Assembly (NCBI GenBank): GCA_947495135.1
Contig: CANLXN010000001.1
Span: 248,001-312,000 of the forward strand
Reading direction: 5' to 3'
Origin: an uncultured Flavobacteriaceae bacterium
GTDB lineage: Bacteria; Bacteroidota; Bacteroidia; Flavobacteriales; Flavobacteriaceae
Length of the DNA stretch: 64,000 nt
Below, one piece after another: positions 19,382-28,432 of the stretch (its first letter is position 1; each line of letters opens with the position of its first letter). The notes below the pieces were generated by a model. The model did no database searches. It was not told where the DNA came from and saw nothing but the letters and a program-made list of their open reading frames with translations. The translations under genes and the position numbers were made by a program.

Positions 19382-20392
19382 TTAAAGTTTATCTGCTGTA
19401 ATACGAACTTCCCTATTTGCAACTTCCCAAGCCGTTTGGAATATGAGTTGTGCTCTTTTGGCCATTAATTCGTATTCAATTTTGTCTGGCGTATCGGTGG
19501 CTTTGTGATAATCTTCGTGCACACCATTGAAATAAAAGATGATAGGCACGTTATTCTTAGCAAAGTTATAATGATCGCTTCGGTAGTAGAACCTGTTTGG
19601 GTCGTTTTCGTCGTTGTATTTATAATCCAATTCTAGATCACTGTATTCTTTGGCAACAGCTTCTGATACATCGTGTAATTCCTGACTTAGCTTATCGCTT
19701 CCAATAAGGTATAAATAGTTTGGATTATCCGCTTTGTCTGGATCGATTCTACCAATCATGTCGGTATTTAGATTACATACAGTGTTTTGTAAAGGATAAA
19801 TTGGATTTTCGGTATAGTATCTAGAACCGTATAAACCAATTTCTTCTCCTGTAACATGAAGAAATAAAATAGATCGTTTTGGTCCATTGCCATTTTTAAC
19901 GGCTTTTTGAAAAGCTTCGGCAATTTCAAGCATACTTACCGTACCACTTCCATCGTCATCGGCTCCATTGAAAACTTCTCCATTTTCCATTCCTACGTGA
20001 TCGTAATGTGCAGAAAGTACAATAACCTCTTCTGGTTTTTCACTTCCTTCAATAAAGGCGACTACATTTTCAGAATCCATCATGTCTTGTGATCTACCAA
20101 AATAAGCAGCCGGAATAGGTTGATAATAGTTATTGTTATTTGCAGCTGGTGCAGAGATACCTTGTGACTTGTAAAAATCTTTTAGGTATTCCGCTGCCAT
20201 TTTTTGTCCGCTAGTTCCCGTCATTCGCCCTTCCATCTTGTCGCTGGCAAAGGTATATAAGTGTTTACTCAGGTCTTCGGCGGTAATGGTATTCATATAA
20301 TCGCTTCGAGACATCTTCGTCTTAGAAGAAGATTGAGCGGAGTTACACGAAATGGTAAGCACTGTAATTAGGGAAAGAAGCAAATATCGCAT
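19382..20392 (-). CDS. M28 family metallopeptidase, lipoprotein
   Basis: This 336-residue protein has a lipoprotein signal peptide (MRYLLLSLITVLTISC, lipobox TISC). Its M28 zinc-aminopeptidase core shows the metal ligands in order: HYDHVGM (His), GADDDGSGTVSMLEIAEAF (bridging Asp), TGEEIGLYGSRYY (catalytic and ligand Glu), NTDMIGR (Asp) and RSDHYNFAKNNVPIIFYF (His). The HxD...DDxxG...EE...D...H pattern is complete, so it should be active. It probably trims N-terminal residues from peptides at the outer membrane or in the periplasm. It stands alone, with a terminator downstream. Confidence 0.93.
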   Translation of the reverse strand: MRYLLLSLITVLTISCNSAQSSSKTKMSRSDYMNTITAEDLSKHLYTFASDKMEGRMTGTSGQKMAAEYLKDFYKSQGISAPAANNNNYYQPIPAAYFGRSQDMMDSENVVAFIEGSEKPEEVIVLSAHYDHVGMENGEVFNGADDDGSGTVSMLEIAEAFQKAVKNGNGPKRSILFLHVTGEEIGLYGSRYYTENPIYPLQNTVCNLNTDMIGRIDPDKADNPNYLYLIGSDKLSQELHDVSEAVAKEYSDLELDYKYNDENDPNRFYYRSDHYNFAKNNVPIIFYFNGVHEDYHKATDTPDKIEYELMAKRAQLIFQTAWEVANREVRITADKL

Positions 20393-20693
20393 TGAGAATG
20401 TTTTAGGCGATAAAGATACATATACTAGATAATGGTATTGTGAAAATTATGTGAAAATTGAGGTTAATTTACTAGTTGTTTATGAATTCATTCTGAAATT
20501 TTCATGATTTAAAATCCTGCTTATTTCAACAACAATCCCTTTGTTTACAGTAGTTTGTTTTTGTTTAAAGTGAAGGGGTAACCTTTAGACAAAAAGTTAA
20601 AATATTCCCAAAGACACAATATGGGGTAGTAGTTTAGATTTCGACATTGTTTAATTAATAGATCATTAAGTTAAACCAAAAAAAACAACAATT
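20393..20693. other. Divergent intergenic region without a gene
   Basis: These 301 AT-rich bases separate the divergent M28 peptidase and DUF4397 protein genes. Visible features are a direct repeat GTGAAAATT (twice near 20440-20460) and T-rich segments around 20535-20575. I see no RNA gene and no convincing promoter pair, although a TATCTTTA-like -7 element for the M28 gene lies near 20412-20420. Confidence 0.4.
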
Positions 20694-23600
20694 ATGAAAA
20701 AAACAATCCTTTCCGTACTTACGGTTTTGTTAATTCAAACTGTTGTTGCTCAAACCGCACGTGTACAAATTATACACAACTCGGCAGATGCAGCAGCTAG
20801 TGAAGTAGATGTCTACGTAGATGGCGCATTGGCGTTAGACGATTTTGCTTTCAGAACCGCAACACCTTTTATTGATCTTCCAGCTGGAGTAAATGTGGAC
20901 GTGGCGATCGCCCCGAGCACGAGTACTGGTGTTGGAGATGCAATTGCAACTTTCTCTTACACGCTAACGGCAGATGAAACCTATATTATCGTCGCCGACG
21001 GAATTGTAAGTGGTAGTGGTTACAATCCTGCACCAGGCTTCAATTTAGAAGTTTATGATATGGGACAAGAGGCAGCAATGAATGCTGGAAATACAGATGT
21101 ATTAGTACACCACGGTTCTACAGACGCACCTGTAGTTGACATTGTACAAGCAGCCCCTGGTACGGGAACACTTGTAGATGATATGGCTTACACAGAATTT
21201 AGAGGTTATTTCGAATTACCCACTACAGATTACTCTATTGAAGTAACAGACGAAACGGGTAGCGTTGTAGTGGCTTCTTACGAGGCACCTTTAGCTACTT
21301 TAGGATTAACAGATGCTGCTTTGGTAGCTGTGGCTTCAGGATTTTTAGATCCTTCTATGAATAGCGGAGGACCGGCTTTCGGAATTTGGGTTGCATTACC
21401 AGCCGGAGGACCAATGATTGAATTACCTTCATCGAATGCAAGAGTACAAATAATTCACAATTCTGCAGATGCTGCAGCTGAAACTGTAGATATTTATTTA
21501 GGAGCAGATCTTGCTGTAGACGATTTAATGTTTAGAACAGCAACGCCTTACTTAGATATTCCTGCAGGAGTTGATATTGAAATTTCAGTAGCACCAGGAA
21601 ATAGTACAGGAGTAGGAGATGCAATTGCAACGTTCCCATTAACGCTTGATGCTAACGAAACTTACTCGGTGGTTGCAGACGGAATCGTAAGCCCAACAGG
21701 ATACGATCCAGCACCAGCGTTTGGATTAGAAATTTATGCTTCGGCAAGAGAAACTGCAAACAATAGTAGTAACGTAGATGTGTTAGTACACCATGGAGCT
21801 ACAGATGCGCCAACGGTTGATATTTACGAAACGGGTATTGGCATAGGACTTATTGCGAACAACCTTGAGTACACCGACTTTAGAAGTACATACTTAGAGT
21901 TGCCTGCGATCAATTACTCAATTGAAGTAAGAGATGAAACAGGTACAGTAAGTGTAGCTGGTTACGAATTACCCTTAGGTGATTTAGGAATTGCTGGAAC
22001 AGGCGTTACAGCAGTAGCTTCAGGATTTTTAGATCCTTCAATGAATAGTGGAGGAGCAGCCTTCGGAATTTGGGTTGCACTACCTACTGGTGGTCCATTG
22101 GTAGAATTACCAGGATCTACTGCTAGAGCTCAGATTATTCACAATTCTGCTGATCTTGCTGCAGAACAAGTAGATGTTTACATTAATGATGCATTGGCTT
22201 TAGACGATTTTACCTTTAGAACGGCTACACCATTTATCGACTTGCCAGCAGGTTCTACTTTAGACATTGCAGTAGCACCGTCTAACAGTACAAGTTCTGG
22301 TGATGCCATTGCTAACTTTCCAGTAGTTTTAACTGCGAATGAGACTTATGTGGTAGTTGCAGACGGAATTGTAAGTCCAACAGGATATGATCCGGCACAG
22401 CCATTTGGATTGGAAGTATATGCTATGGGACAAGAAGCAGCGGGAAGCGGAACTAATACAGACGTTTTAGTACACCACGGTTCTACTGATGCACCAACAG
22501 TTGATATTGTTGAAGTAGGAGTAGGGGCTGGAACTATTGTTGATGATATTTCATACACAGAGTTCCAAGGATATCTAGAATTACCTACTGCAGACTATGT
22601 TCTAGATGTAAGAGATGAGACAGGTACGGTAACCGTAGCAACTTATGGAGCACCTTTAAGCACCTTAAGTTTAGATGGAGCAGCTATTGTGGCACTTGCT
22701 TCAGGGTTTTTAGATCCTACAGTAAACAGTGACGGAGCGGAATTCGGATTATGGGTTGCCCTTCCAGCTGGTGGAGATTTAATTCCATTACCTTTAATAG
22801 AACAGGAATTTGCAAGAGTACAAGTGATTCACAACTCAGCAGATTTAGCTGCGGCGGAAGTAGATATTTACATTGGTGACGATCTTGCCATTGATAACTT
22901 TGCTTTTAGAACTGCAACTCCGTTTATTGACTTCCCTGCAGGAGTAGAGACTGTTATTTCTGTAGCTCCTCCAACGAGCACAGGAGTGGGAGATGCTATT
23001 GCGTCTTTCCCAGTAACATTAGCAGCAGACGAAACTTATATTGTTGTTGCAGATGGAATTGTAAGTCCGACAGGATACGATCCGGCTCCAGCATTTGGTT
23101 TAGAAGTATTTCCTTTAGGACGAGAAGCAGCAACTGTAAGCACTAATACAGATGTATTAGTACACCACGGTTCTACCGACGCACCAACAGTGGACATCGT
23201 GGAAACTGGTGCAGGAGCAGGAACTGTAGTTGATGATATTTCGTACACAGAATTCCAAGGGTATCTAGAACTTCCGACAGCAGACTACGTGATTGATGTT
23301 CGTGATGAGACCGGTACTGTAACCGTAGCGACGTACGGAGCACCTCTAAGCACATTAGGATTAGAAGGAGCAGCGATTGTAACTGTAGCTTCAGGATTCT
23401 TAGACCCTTCAGTAAATAGCGATGGAGCTGCATTTGGATTATGGGTTGCCTTACCAGCTGGTGGAGATTTAATTCCACTACCACAGGTATCATTATCTGT
23501 AAATGATTTTAACGGAGCAAACGTAGCTTTATATCCTAACCCTACTACCAATACCATTAACATTCAAGGCTTAGAGCAAGGTGAATACGGAGTTAGTGTA

Positions 23601-23750
23601 GTGGATATGCAAGGAAGAGTACTGAGTACTTCAGAAATAGCAGGTAGTGCTACATCGGTTGATGTAAGTTCACTATCGGCTGGAATTTATTTCTTAACCG
23701 TTTCAGAGGAAAATACAATTATTGGAAGCAAGAGATTTGTTAAGAATTAA
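20694..23750 (+). CDS. T9SS surface protein built from four DUF4397 repeats
   Basis: This 1018-residue protein has the signal peptide MKKTILSVLTVLLIQTVVAQ. Almost the whole mature chain is four tandem repeats of 227-230 residues starting at residues 22, 249, 477 and 707. Each begins AR(V/A)Q(I/V)IHNSAD and contains RTATP(F/Y), ETY, VADGIVS and, halfway through, DVLVHHG(S/A)TDAP. The two halves of each repeat look like related beta-sandwich units, so the chain may be eight small domains. This matches the DUF4397 family. The C terminus (LYPNPTTNTINIQ ... IIGSKRFVKN) is a type A T9SS sorting domain. No enzyme residues are seen. A long fibrous adhesin or stalk is a reasonable inference. A strong terminator follows. 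Confidence 0.9.
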   Translation: MKKTILSVLTVLLIQTVVAQTARVQIIHNSADAAASEVDVYVDGALALDDFAFRTATPFIDLPAGVNVDVAIAPSTSTGVGDAIATFSYTLTADETYIIVADGIVSGSGYNPAPGFNLEVYDMGQEAAMNAGNTDVLVHHGSTDAPVVDIVQAAPGTGTLVDDMAYTEFRGYFELPTTDYSIEVTDETGSVVVASYEAPLATLGLTDAALVAVASGFLDPSMNSGGPAFGIWVALPAGGPMIELPSSNARVQIIHNSADAAAETVDIYLGADLAVDDLMFRTATPYLDIPAGVDIEISVAPGNSTGVGDAIATFPLTLDANETYSVVADGIVSPTGYDPAPAFGLEIYASARETANNSSNVDVLVHHGATDAPTVDIYETGIGIGLIANNLEYTDFRSTYLELPAINYSIEVRDETGTVSVAGYELPLGDLGIAGTGVTAVASGFLDPSMNSGGAAFGIWVALPTGGPLVELPGSTARAQIIHNSADLAAEQVDVYINDALALDDFTFRTATPFIDLPAGSTLDIAVAPSNSTSSGDAIANFPVVLTANETYVVVADGIVSPTGYDPAQPFGLEVYAMGQEAAGSGTNTDVLVHHGSTDAPTVDIVEVGVGAGTIVDDISYTEFQGYLELPTADYVLDVRDETGTVTVATYGAPLSTLSLDGAAIVALASGFLDPTVNSDGAEFGLWVALPAGGDLIPLPLIEQEFARVQVIHNSADLAAAEVDIYIGDDLAIDNFAFRTATPFIDFPAGVETVISVAPPTSTGVGDAIASFPVTLAADETYIVVADGIVSPTGYDPAPAFGLEVFPLGREAATVSTNTDVLVHHGSTDAPTVDIVETGAGAGTVVDDISYTEFQGYLELPTADYVIDVRDETGTVTVATYGAPLSTLGLEGAAIVTVASGFLDPSVNSDGAAFGLWVALPAGGDLIPLPQVSLSVNDFNGANVALYPNPTTNTINIQGLEQGEYGVSVVDMQGRVLSTSEIAGSATSVDVSSLSAGIYFLTVSEENTIIGSKRFVKN
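20757..23484 (+). repeat. Four tandem coding repeats of about 680-690 bases
   Basis: Repeat units begin at 20757, 21438, 22122 and 22812. DNA identity is high between units, especially units 3 and 4, for example the shared GTACACCACGGTTCTAC and CAGGATACGATCC-type blocks. Such a structure can change copy number by recombination and could be mis-assembled from short reads. Confidence 0.85.
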
Positions 23751-23776
23751 TTGAGTTAGTTATTTTTATGAGAAGG

Positions 23777-23804
23777 AAGCCCGCTTTAAAGCGGGCTTTT
23801 TTGT
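23777..23804 (+). terminator. Rho-independent terminator
   Basis: AAGCCCGCTTTAAAGCGGGCTT is a perfect palindrome followed by a T-run, 27 bases after the stop of the DUF4397 gene. Confidence 0.9.
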
Positions 23805-23931
23805 ATTTTATATGTTTCTGAAGAAAAAAGAATAAATAAAGTGTCACACTTTTATTAAAAATGACTCTATTATATAGATCAACATAAAGCGAACAAATCA
23901 TCAAACCCATATTTTATTTAAAAAAAACGTT

Positions 23932-24675
23932 ATGAAAAAACAATTCTTTCTCGGTTTATCCATAGTACTGCTAACCATGTCAGCGGCAACTGCCCAAAAA
24001 ACAGTTACAGTAGAGTCTTTTGAAAAGGTAATTATTAGTCCACACATTGAAGTGAATTTTGTAGCAGGAGATACCGAATCTGTAGTAGTGGAGAGCTGCA
24101 GTGTAAGTGACGATAAATTGAACATTGAAGTAGACGGAAAGACCCTTCGAGTTTATTTGGACGGAGCCAAAAACATTCCGAAAAACAAGAAAGTATACGT
24201 AGATGGTCATAAAATGAAAAAGTCGCTATACGAAGGAACGATCGTTACGGCAACGGTTAATTACAAGTTCATTAACGACTTGTCTTTACGAGGAGAGGAG
24301 CAAATTAACTTTCAAAGCGAATTTGATCAAGATGAATTGGCGCTAACTATTTATGGAGAGTCTGAGGTATCTTTTGAAAGTTTAAAACTTGAAAAACTCA
24401 AAACAGTAATTTACGGCGAGAGTCTGCTTGAAATTAAGTCGGGTTCAGTTGGTCAGCAAAAAATTACCGCCTATGGCGAAAGTAGAATAAACATGCAAGC
24501 CATGGACAATAGTAAAACTAAACTCACGGCCTATGGCGAGAGTGAGTTTCTTTTAAATACTTCAGATCAGATTAGGATTACGGCTTATGGGGAAGCCACC
24601 GTTGGATATAGAGGAAATCCCGATGTGAAAACTGGGTTGACCATAGGAGATGTAAAAATTTATGAAATCGATTAA
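23932..24675 (+). CDS. GIN-domain (DUF2807) adhesin-like secreted protein
   Basis: This 247-residue protein has a signal peptide (MKKQFFLGLSIVLLTMSAATAQ). The body is a right-handed beta-helix-like domain with the recurring ladder (A/I)YGES, at least five times (LTIYGESEVSF, VIYGESLLEI, TAYGESRINM, TAYGESEFLL, TAYGEATVGY). This is the putative autotransporter-adhesin head GIN domain, DUF2807. There is no T9SS tail, so it is probably periplasmic or released by another route. It ends VKIYEID and is followed by a terminator shared with the convergent photolyase operon. Function in flavobacteria is not established. Confidence 0.87.
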   Translation: MKKQFFLGLSIVLLTMSAATAQKTVTVESFEKVIISPHIEVNFVAGDTESVVVESCSVSDDKLNIEVDGKTLRVYLDGAKNIPKNKKVYVDGHKMKKSLYEGTIVTATVNYKFINDLSLRGEEQINFQSEFDQDELALTIYGESEVSFESLKLEKLKTVIYGESLLEIKSGSVGQQKITAYGESRINMQAMDNSKTKLTAYGESEFLLNTSDQIRITAYGEATVGYRGNPDVKTGLTIGDVKIYEID

Positions 24676-24695
24676 AGCCCGATTCTAATAAAATA

Positions 24696-24730
24696 AAAAA
24701 TGCCTCAAAACTATATTTGAGGCATTTTTC
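24696..24730. terminator. Bidirectional terminator between convergent genes
   Basis: AAAAATGCCTCAAA, loop ACTATA, TTTGAGGCATTTTT: a symmetric stem with A- and T-runs. It ends both the GIN-domain gene and the minus-strand photolyase operon. Confidence 0.9.
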
Positions 24731-24743
24731 ATTTCTGTTAGGA

Positions 24744-26228
24744 CTAGTTTTCTAATTCATTTAAATAAGTCTCTGCATTATTTAAATGCGTTGCTTTTTT
24801 ATCCTCTGACATTTTATCGAACATAGTTACCAACATTCCTAGACGGGGGTTTTGCTTAAAAAAGGAACGATGTTTATCCATAAATCGCCAAAATAGACCA
24901 TCCCATATGCCTTGCCATTCTCCTTTCGGATAATTGCTCATCTTCATTAAGTAGTTGCTACCACTTATATACGGTTTTGTAGCCATTAGACCACCATCCG
25001 CAAATTGGCTCATTCCATACACATTGGGCACCATTACCCAATCGTATGAATCTATAAATAACTCCATAAACCATCTATAGACTTCGTCTGGATCGAATTC
25101 GCAAAGAAGCATAAAGTTTGCCAACACCATAAGTCGTTCGATATGATGACAATAGCCAGTTTTCAAAAGTTTTTTGATGGTTTGATCTATCGGATAAATG
25201 CCTGTAGTACCATCGTAAAAGGAAGATGGAATTTTCTTTTTAAAACCCCAGAAATTTTTAGTCCGCTCATAACTACCTCGCGCTTCGTAGATACCGCGAA
25301 TAAATTCTCGCCAGCCAATTATTTGGCGCACAAAACCTTCGGTCGAATTGATTGGAATATTGTAGGCTTCGGCATAGGCCAAACTTTCTGTTATAATCTG
25401 CTGAGGAGTAATGAGACCAACGTTGAGCATTGGGGTTAAAACACTATGGTTGAGAATGGAGTTTTCAGCCACAATTGCATCTTCATAGGTGCCAAATTCG
25501 GCGAACCTATATTCGAAGAATTGCTGAAGCCATTGAGTGGTGGTTTTAAAATTTGTTGGATAGAGCGAATGGTCTGTTAGACTTCCCAAGTGATCTGCGA
25601 AGTTAGTTTGCACATATCTTTTTGCTTCTTCATAATAGGAGTCCACATCGGGAAACTGAACTGGCGGAGGTGTTTTTTTTGCAGGATATTTTTTTCGATT
25701 TTCGGCATCAAATGTCCATTTTCCACCTGTTGGTTTCCCATCTTCTTCCATGAGGATATTTCGCTTCTTACGTTGTTCCGTATAGAAAGTGGTTTGATGG
25801 AATTTCTTTTTATCTTTTCTGAAAAAGGATTCAAGTTCTGCTTTTGTATTCAAAAATAAGGGGGATGGCAGTTGGGTAGCTTCTATCTGGAATTCTTTGC
25901 AGGTCTCTTCAATTCTTTTTTCCAACCAAAAATCTGTTGGATCTATATAAGAAATGTGCGAGACGTGATCACTTTTTAGCTTTGGAATGAGTTTTCTTAT
26001 GTCTGAATAATCCTGAGTAGATGCTACGTATTGCACCTCAAAACCTGAAGATTTCAGAAACGACTCATAGCATTTCATAGATGCTCTATGAAATGCTAAT
26101 TTCTGCTTATGAAAGGGAAATTGTTTGAAAAAAAGAAACTCTTCAACCAGGTATATGGGAGCGTTCACCTCCAAATGTGGAACGTTTTTGAATAACTGAT
26201 GCGGAAATATTAGGTGTATACTCTTCAT
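24744..26228 (-). CDS. PhrB-like cryptochrome/photolyase family protein lacking the iron-sulfur cysteines
   Basis: This 494-residue protein has the start (MKSIHLIFPHQLF) and layout of the prokaryotic (6-4) photolyase / FeS-BCP (PhrB, CryB) family. FAD-binding-domain segments are visible: IIGWREFIRGIY, YCHHIERLMVLANFMLL, IDSYDWVMVPNVYGMSQFADGG and TKPYISGSNYLMKMSNY. In PhrB four cysteines bind a [4Fe-4S] cluster; here the equivalent positions appear to read GIYPIDQ, NYPKGEW and WDGLFW, with no cysteine. The only nearby Cys, in YCHH, replaces a non-ligand alanine. Flavin-based repair or light sensing is still likely. It is the last gene of the compact operon, directly abutting DUF2256. Confidence 0.88.
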   Translation of the reverse strand: MKSIHLIFPHQLFKNVPHLEVNAPIYLVEEFLFFKQFPFHKQKLAFHRASMKCYESFLKSSGFEVQYVASTQDYSDIRKLIPKLKSDHVSHISYIDPTDFWLEKRIEETCKEFQIEATQLPSPLFLNTKAELESFFRKDKKKFHQTTFYTEQRKKRNILMEEDGKPTGGKWTFDAENRKKYPAKKTPPPVQFPDVDSYYEEAKRYVQTNFADHLGSLTDHSLYPTNFKTTTQWLQQFFEYRFAEFGTYEDAIVAENSILNHSVLTPMLNVGLITPQQIITESLAYAEAYNIPINSTEGFVRQIIGWREFIRGIYEARGSYERTKNFWGFKKKIPSSFYDGTTGIYPIDQTIKKLLKTGYCHHIERLMVLANFMLLCEFDPDEVYRWFMELFIDSYDWVMVPNVYGMSQFADGGLMATKPYISGSNYLMKMSNYPKGEWQGIWDGLFWRFMDKHRSFFKQNPRLGMLVTMFDKMSEDKKATHLNNAETYLNELEN

Positions 26229-26360
26229 TTATGGTTTGTTCTTTCTACAACGTTCACTGCAATATTTTACTTCCTCCCAATTCTTTGCCCATTTCTTACG
26301 CCAGTTAAATGGTCGCATGCAAACTAAACAGATTTTCTGTGGAAGGTGTTGTTTTTTCAT
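26229..26360 (-). CDS. DUF2256 zinc-ribbon-like small protein
   Basis: This 43-residue protein ([20 protein letters not shown] ... [13 protein letters not shown]) carries two CxxC-type pairs, ICLVC and YCSERC, with the RPFxWRKKW core of the DUF2256 family. The four cysteines probably bind zinc. DUF2256 proteins are regularly found beside cryptochrome/photolyase genes in bacteria. Its ATG overlaps the flavin reductase stop (ATGA), and its TAA directly abuts the photolyase ATG, which shows translational coupling. The biochemical role is unknown. Confidence 0.88.
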   Translation of the reverse strand: MKKQHLPQKICLVCMRPFNWRKKWAKNWEEVKYCSERCRKNKP

Positions 26361-26992
26361 CTTTTAAAACTTGGAACATCTTTTAGTCTGGCATAAGGAT
26401 GTTCTTCAATTTTTTTTAACGAATAATAGCTATTTAAACCCGAAATCCCGACGCTGTCACTGGCTTCTAAATCAATATTACCTTCAACGATGGCATTTTC
26501 TGGTACTACGAGATGTTCAATTTCACCAATAATAAGAATAGTACCGTTAACGGTTATATCTATGGCTTCTTTAAAGCGAAGTCCCATCTTAAAAGTACTT
26601 TCTTTTACGAAGGGGGCCTTAAAATCTCTTAAATACTCTTCTGTTAAATTACAGCTATCAAATTCGGATACGCTTTCATCAAACTTAGCTGAAGTATAAT
26701 GGGCATTTTTTGTGAATGCTGGATGAATATGGTTGATGGTATAAAAACCATTCTGCTTGATGTTATTATAGGTGTGTCTAGGTACATCTCCAGCAGGTCT
26801 CATGATAAAGCCTAGTAAGGCAGGATTACTTCCCAAATGAAATACAGAACTAAAAATTGCGACGTTGGTTGCACAGCTACGGTCGTCAATAGTGCCAATA
26901 AGATTTGCAGGCTTAATGCCCGTTACAGAATTAATAATTTTAAGACGTTCTACTCTTTCTAAGTTTTCAATGTCTTCTTTGGTATAATGCAT
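26357..26992 (-). CDS. Flavin reductase-like (FMN-binding split barrel) protein
   Basis: I chose the ATG at 26992 ([19 protein letters not shown]). The longer form from 27049 would overlap the photolyase-like gene by 50 bases and adds a low-complexity leader. The resulting 211-residue protein has features of the flavin reductase/split-barrel family: [52 protein letters not shown] and [15 protein letters not shown]. It may supply reduced flavin or bind FMN in support of the neighbouring flavin photoreceptors. It lies 7 bases after the upstream photolyase-like gene and overlaps DUF2256 by 4 bases. Confidence 0.85.
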   Translation of the reverse strand: MHYTKEDIENLERVERLKIINSVTGIKPANLIGTIDDRSCATNVAIFSSVFHLGSNPALLGFIMRPAGDVPRHTYNNIKQNGFYTINHIHPAFTKNAHYTSAKFDESVSEFDSCNLTEEYLRDFKAPFVKESTFKMGLRFKEAIDITVNGTILIIGEIEHLVVPENAIVEGNIDLEASDSVGISGLNSYYSLKKIEEHPYARLKDVPSFKR

Positions 26993-26999
26993 GGGCAGT

Positions 27000-28133
27000 T
27001 TATTTTGTTTTAAAGGGAGGTTGCTTTTTACACTTTTTCCAAAATCCAAAGAAGGAGCGATAATATCCAGTTACCTCGAACATCCAATCTCTGGATTCTT
27101 CAATTCCTTTATATCCTTTATTTAGCGGGTGTTCTTTGTAATGAATGGTCTCTGTCTCTAATTGAAAACTGGAAACAAGTTCATCAAACTCGCCTGTATA
27201 CACTTTAATTCCTTTTATATTTTGAGAAAGGTCGAGCATGAAGTTCACAGACTGTTCAGAAATTGGGTATCGTTCGAAATGCGAAGGTTCTAAAAGTAGG
27301 ATTCGGTTGGCGTCCATTTCCTTGTTCCAATTTGGATCTAGATTGTAGTAATTATAAACAAGTGTTGGTTTGCTTTTTTCTACTGAAATGCGCTTGTTGG
27401 TAGGGAGAGGAGTTGTTAAATTAGGAGTCACTATCCCTTTTAGAATCTCAGGAATGTTCAGATCGGAAAAACGATCATATCCCACATCTAAAAAAGTATT
27501 CGTTTGCTCCGTATGACAATATCTATTGATGTTTTCCTGATTAGCATAATATTTTTTATTGCTATTGGCACCAGCTACCCATTGCCAACTAAGCGCATTA
27601 CTCGCCCAATCTGCGTCGAGTAAATGATAATACATCCATTTCGCTGGCAGTTTCCAATGACTCTGGGCTATGTTGCACGCAATAGCAGCAATGTACATTC
27701 GCAGGTGGTTATGAAGATAGCCAGTTTCATAGAACTTCCTTATGGAATTGTCTATAGCCTCAATACCGGTGTTTGCATTTACCAGAGCCGTTGAGATGGC
27801 CGTATTTGAAATTGGCGTTTGTGTATTCCTTAAATCCTTATTGATCTCTTCTCCTTTGGAAATCCAAACTTGTTGCCAATAATCTCGCCACGCAAGTTCC
27901 TGAATAAATTTTTCGATGGACGTAGGGGCGTATCCTTTTTTTAATAATTCTTCGAGTACAAATTTGGTAGAAATAACGCCTCTAGAGATGTATGGAGACA
28001 GGTAAGACACGTCTCCATCTATGTAATTTCGGGTGGAGCCGTATTTAACGGGATTTACATTTTGAACCCGCTCGAGTATTTCATTGTATGTATGAGGAAA
28101 CAATTGTATGTCATTTTCCAGGTGAAAGGCCAT
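27000..28133 (-). CDS. Short photolyase-like protein: FAD-binding domain first, extra C-terminal domain
   Basis: This 377-residue protein begins directly with the photolyase FAD-binding domain: YLSPYISRGVISTKFVLEEL, FIQELAWRDYWQQVW, IEAIDNSIRKFYETGYLHNH and SNALSWQWVAGANSNKKYYA. The usual N-terminal alpha/beta antenna domain is absent. Instead about 110 residues follow the FAD domain (NRILLLEPSHFERYPIS ... IKGIKVYTGEFDELV), which look like an alpha/beta unit and could be the antenna domain in swapped order. It could be a repair enzyme or a light sensor. Its ATG overlaps the upstream DUF2805 stop (TAATG). Confidence 0.85.
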   Translation of the reverse strand: MAFHLENDIQLFPHTYNEILERVQNVNPVKYGSTRNYIDGDVSYLSPYISRGVISTKFVLEELLKKGYAPTSIEKFIQELAWRDYWQQVWISKGEEINKDLRNTQTPISNTAISTALVNANTGIEAIDNSIRKFYETGYLHNHLRMYIAAIACNIAQSHWKLPAKWMYYHLLDADWASNALSWQWVAGANSNKKYYANQENINRYCHTEQTNTFLDVGYDRFSDLNIPEILKGIVTPNLTTPLPTNKRISVEKSKPTLVYNYYNLDPNWNKEMDANRILLLEPSHFERYPISEQSVNFMLDLSQNIKGIKVYTGEFDELVSSFQLETETIHYKEHPLNKGYKGIEESRDWMFEVTGYYRSFFGFWKKCKKQPPFKTK

Positions 28134-28423
28134 TATCTCTTACTTATCTTATTACCAGAGATGGCTCTTTGTCTGGAACATTTAAACCGCGTAATATCTG
28201 GATTTCTTTTTTTGAGATGCTTCTTGCTCACACCACTGTTGACGCGTTTCCTCCATCGCTTAAAACTAGATTCCTTCAAATTTCCCCTCATTACTTTGAT
28301 CACCTCTTTTTCAGGCAAGCCAAATTGAAATAGGATTGCTTCAAAAGGAGTACGATCTTCCCACGCCATTTCAATAATGCGATCGAGTTCTCTTTCGGTG
28401 AATTCTTTTACAGTAGCTGTCAT
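28133..28423 (-). CDS. DUF2805 / TIGR03643 family protein
   Basis: This 96-residue basic protein matches the remembered TIGR03643 (DUF2805) pattern: ELDRIIEMAWEDRTPFEAIL, FGLPEKEVIKVMR and FKRWRKRVN. The helical, arginine- and lysine-rich composition suggests a small nucleic-acid-associated protein, but no function is established. The family is commonly encoded next to photolyase/cryptochrome genes, as here. Its stop codon overlaps the start of the photolyase-like gene. Confidence 0.87.
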   Translation of the reverse strand: MTATVKEFTERELDRIIEMAWEDRTPFEAILFQFGLPEKEVIKVMRGNLKESSFKRWRKRVNSGVSKKHLKKRNPDITRFKCSRQRAISGNKISKR

Positions 28424-28432
28424 ATAAATTTC

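Noticed and set aside
20757-23484. Repeats that might be a CRISPR array or satellite DNA
   Set aside because: The units are about 680 bases, in frame, and encode DUF4397 domains of one long protein.
26993-27049. Longer N terminus for the flavin reductase-like protein
   Set aside because: It would overlap the upstream gene by 50 bases. The ATG at 26992 gives the normal family start and a 7-base gap.
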